Source: Rotaria sordida (Eukaryota; Rotifera; Eurotatoria; Philodinida; Philodinidae). From it: 64,000 nt of DNA. The notes under the pieces are model-generated. The model had not been told where the DNA came from. It saw nothing but the letters and a program-made list of their open reading frames with translations, and searched no databases. This document shows positions 58,001 through 64,000 of the stretch, one piece after another. Each line of letters opens with the position of its first letter. The first letter of the stretch is position 1. The stretch lies in assembly GCA_905250125.1 (NCBI GenBank), contig CAJNOL010000751.1, positions 1 through 64,000 of the forward strand, given 5' to 3'. The position numbers and the translations under genes were made by a program.

Positions 58001-61000
58001 AGATAATGAAAAAAAAGAAATGACTATGGCTGCTCGATATCGATTAGAAGAACGTCTTGAAATGTAGGATGGTTTTTTTTTTTAAATTTTATCTTTCTTA
58101 ATTTCATTTCTTTAGTGGATCACAACAATATAAAGTTGTATGTTCATTTAATCTAATTCGATGTTTACTCGATGGTAAACACATATCAAATACTCAATAT
58201 GCATTTGATTATCTTGAAACAGTAAGTAAAATAAAAAAATTCTGTTAATAATTAACTTTTATCTTTTTTTTTGAAAGGCACTTCAACGATTAAAACAAAT
58301 AACACCAAAACAACGATTATTATTGAACAGTTTTTTAAAGTATATAATAAATTTAATCATAGAAAAGTATTTCCTTTCTCTCTTTCTTAGAATTCATTTT
58401 TATAATTTAACAAAAAGTTTACAAGAACAATTACGTATGGATAAATTTGCTCATCTTGTTGGCCCAACATTTTCTATTCCAAATTGGCATTCAAAAAAAC
58501 AACAAACAATACAACGATCTTATTTACTCGAAAGACCTAATGGTATTTGAATAAAAACTCATATTGCATATTGATTCGTACAGCCATCAGTTTTCCGAAA
58601 ATAGATTACCGACCGGGGAATAAAACTATAAGTACACTTCAACAACATGCCGATTAGAACATAGGCGACCGTTTAAATATCAAACTACCGGGGATTTTTG
58701 TTCGGTTTGACTTACATGGGAAGAAGTGTTTTATCTAGTGTGATGGCCCTTCGAAGATCGAGTTCACCTTTTCCAAAGGGAACATTCTGGATAAAATGCT
58801 GATGGAAAGATAATAAAATTATGTTTTTTTTTTAATATTCTTAGGTTCTATACAATTTAAATGTCAAACACGTCTACTTCATTCTTCGGAACCTCAAATA
58901 TTGTTAGAAACTATTACAGAATTAGATAATGCAAAATTACCTCAAATATTTAATGAATTATTTCCACCGGTAAATAATTTTAGTATGAAATTTTTAAGAT
59001 AATTTATTTTTTTGTTTTAGTCGATAATACAAATACCACTTGATCAACCATTGAATATGATTATGAATACAAATCATCTACTTGGACAATTAATTCGTAT
59101 ACTTCATGAAAAAGCTAAACGTGCAAAATTATATAAAGTATTAAATAATAAAGTTAAATATTTAATATATTATTTTTGAATTTTTATTTAAGAATTATAC
59201 TCAATGTCATATATTATTAACACAAGCTATTGATATTCTTAGTCCAATTCATCATCAAGATATGTCTATTGGACAAGTTATTAAATATCTTCATTATGAT
59301 CGATTATTATTTGATTTATATGAAACAATATCAAAACAAATATTTCTTGATAATGAAAATAATTTATGGGAAAAATGTCAAAGTTTTCTTACAGAAAATC
59401 ATTCAGAAAATGGTAAATATTTCATTTTTTTTTTTTGAAAAGATATACTATAGATTCTATTATTTGTTGTTGACTTCAATATCGTAAAAATATAATTGAA
59501 AATACTGTAAATACACATCAAAAGAAATATTTCCTATGAAAATAGATCTATTTCATATTTGTTCTTCTTTTTTTTAATCTTCTTAGAATAAAGAATTTCC
59601 TTTAATTATTTTTAAGCTTGAAATCTTTGATTAATTTCACTTGAATGATTCATTTAAAATACATCATTTTCTATATTTAGATATTAATATAGATGTTGTA
59701 CGTATGGCATTAGCTTATGCATTATCACGTAATGAAATTCAATTTATACAATCATTAATGCCAACAATACGTCGAACTCGTCCTTATCTTGAATTAGCTA
59801 AAGTTTTTGCGCGTATGTTCTTTTAAATGACGTTCTTTTTTTTCTTTCTTGTTTAATAATACATAATTTATAGGTTTGTTAAATAATGAAAATCAAACAC
59901 AAATACGTTCTGAACTTGCTCGAGAATTATGGGATCGAATATTAGATATATTATCAGATAAAATTCAAGGATCAACTAGTAATAAACAATCAAGAAATCG
60001 TCATCAACAAACAAATTTATTAAATGATAAATTAAATATTGTTGATCTACAAAAATTTCTTATTAATATTCATCATCCAATATTAATACAAATTATATTT
60101 TCGCTTTTATCACGTCTTTATTCACTTATACTTGTTGAACAATCACATGTTGATATTTACTCTGAATATTCACGATATTGGCCAACATCAATTGATTATC
60201 GACAACGTTCAATACGTATATCAACAGTAGGACAACTTATGCAAGTTATATTTGAACATATTCAAACATTAAAATATTTACCTATACAAATAAAATCTTC
60301 ATTATATCGTACACAAGCTGATATTTATTTAACATTACAACAATATACACCAGCTATGCATGCTTATATTAATGCAATATCAATTGAAACATCTATTTTT
60401 TCATCATTAATAATTACTCAACCAGATGATATGATGATTAGAAATATGATTAAAGCTGCATTACAACTTGGTAAAAATTTGTTTTTTTTTATATTATCAA
60501 TTATTTGAAAGTTATATAATTGTAGAGAGAAGAAGATTAATGTGAATTCTAGATTTTCAAGTAGAACATATGTAAACAGATTGGTAATACGATTGAGAAT
60601 ATTTCTAGTTGGAAAGAATCTTCGAAAAATTAAAAATGTGCATTGTTCTTTTGATTTCTTTTTTTGATATTAGATAAAATACTATTCTATGAAAATTTCT
60701 ACGAGATCTCGAATGAAAAAAAAAAAGTTTAATTTTGTTTGACTTCAAAAAAATTCATAGGCTAATTGCGAGATTTTCAGATAATCTAATCAAAAAAGAA
60801 AACAAGGTTGATCTTGAAAGTTTGATTCCTCGAAAGCCTCCTGTTGTCCTTCGAATATTATTCCTAGAGAGAGAAAGGATAGAATAATTCTTCATTTGGA
60901 TTTATCTGATAACCTCGAGACTGATAATCGAGCTCTTATCCATAAGATCTTTCTATACGATTTATTCTGATAATCATTTATACATTCAATGAACCTTAAA

Positions 61001-61740
61001 CATCATTATAAACTATTATCAAAGGTTCTTTTTCTAGTCTCTTCTTCTCCCTTGAATCTTTTGTTAATTCATTAGTTGTTGGTTTTTTTTTTTGATGCCA
61101 AAGTTTATCCTACTTTTTTGTTTTTTGATTATGATCAAAAGAAAACTAAATAGAAGTCAACTGGAAAAAATTCACTATTAATTATGAATGAAACAAACAA
61201 TCTTATGTTATGTTTTTCTTTCTTTTTTTGTTAGGTTATCATACACAAGTTGCTTGTATATGTCAATTACTTTCAGCACCTGATTATAATATTATATTTA
61301 AAACATTACAAGAAAATTATATGAATGATGATATTGATGATTATTATGAAAGTATATGGGATTTAGCATTATTAGAAAGTTTAATTAGTAAATATTAAAT
61401 TCTATTTAATTTTCTAAAAGAAACATTAATTCTTTGTTATTTTATAGATAATTTGAATATACGTGGATATGAAGATAAAAAAAGATTAGCTGTATGTATT
61501 GAATATTAAACAAAAAAAAAAAAAAATTATTATTTATTTTTTCTTTTTTTAAAGATTCGAATATGTAAACAAAAAGATTTAAATGGAAATAATTCTGATG
61601 AAATTCGTTTTCGAATGATACGAGTTAAAAAACGACTTTTATATAAACAATTACTTGTCCATTATCTTTTACCACATTGTCGTTTATATCGATCACGAGC
61701 AATGATGAAATTTCATTATCAACAAATCAATTTTGATTAA
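55091..61740 (+). CDS. INTS8: Integrator complex subunit 8
   Basis: Nineteen exons join in phase to 987 residues (human 995): 55091-55193, 55253-55345, 55401-55500, 57010-57159, 57236-57301, 57372-57606, 57675-57911, 57978-58063, 58116-58221, 58278-58339, 58391-58542, 58845-58969, 59021-59137, 59193-59412, 59681-59812, 59874-60470, 61235-61387, 61448-61491, 61555-61740. The start SSQTTSWFEFLLNPTLID resembles the WFEFLL motif with which INTS8 contacts PP2A in the Integrator phosphatase module (family knowledge). Other matches are AAKLNWDLVIIEKR, WTVRTCVQSSFP, RTQADIYLTLQQYTPAMHAY, HTQVACICQLLSAPDY and YYESIWDLALLESL. TPR-like helices make up most of the protein. It acts in the nucleus in snRNA 3'-end processing and promoter-proximal termination. 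No break is seen. Confidence 0.9.
56795..56910. repeat. Dispersed repeat in INTS8 intron 3, copy 1
   Basis: Contains gtagagcctatcgggttcgg (the GC-rich family) and then tatactttagtagaatggcg through cgactgtttaaatatcaaac. The second part recurs at 58632-58688 in another INTS8 intron. Confidence 0.5.
58600..58690. repeat. Dispersed repeat in INTS8 intron 11, copy 2
   Basis: gtacacttcaacaacatgcc and cgaccgtttaaatatcaaac match the copy at 56852-56907 with small changes, in the same orientation. Both lie in unusually long introns. Confidence 0.5.
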
Positions 61741-63184
61741 GAAATTAAAACATACAAAAAATAGAATAATAAAATGTACCTTTTTTTTTTTTCTTTCATG
61801 TTTGTTCATATTAACTTATGTGAAAATATATAAACCGGATAAAAAATTTGAAGAATTTTCATTATCTCGAACTTTTTTTTTTTGACAAACAATATATATG
61901 TATATGAGTAACGCGCAACATTTATTGTGAAAATTTTAATAGAAAAACAAATGACAATGCTAGAAACATTTAGATCAAAAATAAACGTTTTTGTTAGTTT
62001 AATCTGGTTTCTTTTCTGTTCTCTAATTCATCATTATGGACATACAATTGTTGAAACATGACGAAGAACAAACACGAACGAAACTGAAACCTTTCATATT
62101 CATACGGTACCACCAATAATATACCCATTTACTAAACAAACGATTATTTCGTTACCACTTTCTTGTTTTCATTCTCTTTTTCAAGTCATTGAATGCAATA
62201 GAAGCATAGTATTACGACTGTTGATATTTTAGTCTCTTTAACAAAGAATGTATGGTCTTTTGTTTGGTCTACTGATATTGCGTCGCATATCGAACAAACA
62301 ATTGAAGACAGACAGACAGAACTGGAGACAGAGAGAGAAAAAAGTCAAGAGAGAATCTCGAATAGCAGAACATATATATTGTCATGTCTGAGATGCCTAT
62401 CGGATAAAATGACAATTATATTCAATGAATAAAGTATGTTGAATACCACATCAACTAGATTGATAAAAAAAATAGTCAAAAAAAAATAAAATAGAATAAA
62501 AGTTTTCTCATGCATAATCGATGTCTTTTTTTTTTGATTGCATTTTTCCTTCATCTTCTATAAATGAGAAGAAAAAGGAAAACTTGAAATATTTTGTCAG
62601 CTTCAAGTATTTTTACCGTGTTCTTTTTTTTTTGCCTTCTTATGAGTCGTTTTATTCTATGTCACTAGTGAATAAGAAATTATAGAATTTGATTAAAAAA
62701 ACAAATCATATATTTTCATATTGACAGCTATTATATATCTATTTATTTGTATGTAACTTAATATATATGATTTCTTATAAAGGATGTTTTTATGTTTTTT
62801 TAACTCAAATTTTTTTGTTATATCCAGGAAATGAAAGAAAATTATAAGAGATAAGAGATGTAGGATATTTTACGCATTCAAAAAGCATCGTCTAAAATTG
62901 ATGTAATGGAATTTTTGATTCTATCATCAGTTTTTTTTTTCTATGTCCGATGAACCCTTTCTCTTACTGTTTACTGTGTTTTTTTCTTCGCTCTCTCTCT
63001 CTCTCGCTCTTTATATTCAATTTTTGTCGTTGCTCTTTCATCCTATATAAAAAGAGAACAGAACACACGAGACAATTTCGACTACTATTTCTCTGTGTCT
63101 CTATTATTACTTTTACTGATAGTGAACACTCTTGTCTACTATATCTAATATAAGAAAAGAAAGATAATCTTTCATCATCATTAC
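61741..63184. other. Intergenic region after INTS8
   Basis: No gene is seen. AATAAAA at about 61766-61772 is a likely INTS8 poly(A) signal. The right half holds T-rich tracts and a (CT)n run at 62990-63011, probably leader or promoter sequence of the next gene. A pyrimidine-rich acceptor ending in ttacag occurs at 63186. Confidence 0.5.
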
Positions 63185-63209
63185 AGGTCGCATAGCATTA
63201 AATCCAATA

Positions 63210-64000
63210 ATGACAAGTTCGAATAAAGCTCGTCGTTATCTACAACATCATAAGCAGCACTTCGCAGAATCAAATAATAATCAACATTCAGTTACACAAT
63301 TACTAGTCACCGATTCAACATCATCTACTATTACAATGCGTAAATTTAAAGGTAAAACTCAACAACAACAATCATCAATACCAGTATCAATACCACAAAT
63401 TTGTGTTAATAACAATGATGATGATGATGATGATGATAATAATGATAACGATGATAATCGACATGTTTCTATACTTAATGAATTTGATCAAGTTTTAGAA
63501 AATGAATTAAAACGTACATCAATTTCACGTACATTATCACTTAAAAAAAATGAATCATTAGGACATATGGAAATACCAATAAATCAACAGCGAAGTTTTT
63601 CATTTGCACTTGGTTCAAAAACAAATTTACATGAAGAAAAACATGATAATAATGAATCAATGAATATATTATCATCTAAGATAAGAAAACTATCGGCAAC
63701 ATCGAAGTCAAGCTTGTCAAAAGAGACATTTTCACGTCTATTTCAATCACTAACATTTCGCTCGGGGAATCATTCAATGTCAAAAATATCACTTACAAAA
63801 CCGGATTTTAAATATCAACAACATTCATGTCTAGCTTGTCAAAATTATCCTAATCTTGATGTAATATCTAAAAATAAAAAACGTCCATCAATATTTGGTG
63901 TTCTTGTTTCAAAACTTAATACATCATCATCATTATCAACAGCAACAATAACAACAACATCATCTGAAAATACATCTAAATGTTGTTCAGTATGTAAAAG
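63210..64000 (+). CDS. 5' part of an unidentified Ser/Asn-rich protein, cut by window end
   Basis: A frame opens at ATG 63210 and stays open for 263 codons to the last base, so it is incomplete. The reading frame is also open back to the acceptor at 63186, so coding could start in an earlier exon. Visible features are a His/Gln-rich start (ARRYLQHHKQHF), a run of Asp/Asn (residues about 69-82), serine clusters with basic residues (SSKIRKLSATSKSSLSKETF) and two CxxC motifs (SCLACQNYP and, at the end, CCSVCK) that could form a zinc site. Codon use matches the neighbouring genes, so it is very probably real. I cannot name the family. The Ser/Arg/Lys pattern suggests a phosphorylated intracellular regulatory protein, which is only inference. 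Confidence 0.65.
   Translation, partial: MTSSNKARRYLQHHKQHFAESNNNQHSVTQLLVTDSTSSTITMRKFKGKTQQQQSSIPVSIPQICVNNNDDDDDDDNNDNDDNRHVSILNEFDQVLENELKRTSISRTLSLKKNESLGHMEIPINQQRSFSFALGSKTNLHEEKHDNNESMNILSSKIRKLSATSKSSLSKETFSRLFQSLTFRSGNHSMSKISLTKPDFKYQQHSCLACQNYPNLDVISKNKKRPSIFGVLVSKLNTSSSLSTATITTTSSENTSKCCSVCK

Noticed and set aside
1..64000. Bacterial contamination
   Set aside because: Spliceosomal introns with AG/GT borders, metazoan genes and AT-rich non-coding DNA run throughout.

Overview
The window looks like a scaffold from a bdelloid rotifer (Adineta, Rotaria or Philodina type). It is an AT-rich eukaryotic genome with many 45-70 bp GT-AG introns. It carries an NHL-repeat gene and an ankyrin/ADP-ribosyltransferase gene of kinds that are multiplied in bdelloids, and many short arrays resembling the bdelloid telomeric hexamer TGTGGG. 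Two runs of N mark assembly gaps (23996-24095 and 50610-50619). I saw no CRISPR array, tRNA or rRNA gene.

Left part (1-27.6 kb) is gene-poor and accessory in character. It holds a six-blade NHL protein (564-1511), an ankyrin plus ADP-ribosyltransferase protein (10030-11496), a four-helix membrane protein (16338-16889) and a secreted tubby/LURP-one-like protein (22345-22929, minus). Decayed coding blocks lie at 11.9-14.5 kb, 17.5-18.3 kb and 18.5-20.1 kb. Repeats include a 72-bp minisatellite, long fold-back (palindromic) elements, a hAT-like repeat and a series of telomere-like fold-back cassettes. Every cassette has its G-rich arm first and its C-rich arm second, the orientation of a telomere-telomere junction. 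One decayed gene fragment is cut at both ends exactly by two such cassettes.

Right part (27.6-64 kb) is a dense run of conserved single-copy eukaryotic genes that could be assembled exon by exon with matching phases: a GRIP-domain golgin (GOLGA4-like, 19 exons, minus), a six-finger C2H2 protein (plus, head-to-head with the golgin), WDR4, very-long-chain acyl-CoA dehydrogenase (ACADVL), the inner nuclear membrane protein MAN1/LEMD3, Integrator subunit 8 (INTS8) and the 5' part of an unidentified Ser/Asn-rich protein running off the end. These are housekeeping genes of unrelated pathways: Golgi tethering, tRNA m7G modification, mitochondrial beta-oxidation, nuclear envelope and snRNA 3' processing. 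They do not form one system.

Most introns are very short. The few long ones (0.5-1.6 kb) often contain mobile-element remnants. The most unusual observation is the set of telomere-like fold-back cassettes and their position at the edges of gene fragments. It suggests, as a hypothesis, scars of capped and rejoined chromosome breaks in an organism known for surviving desiccation-induced breakage.
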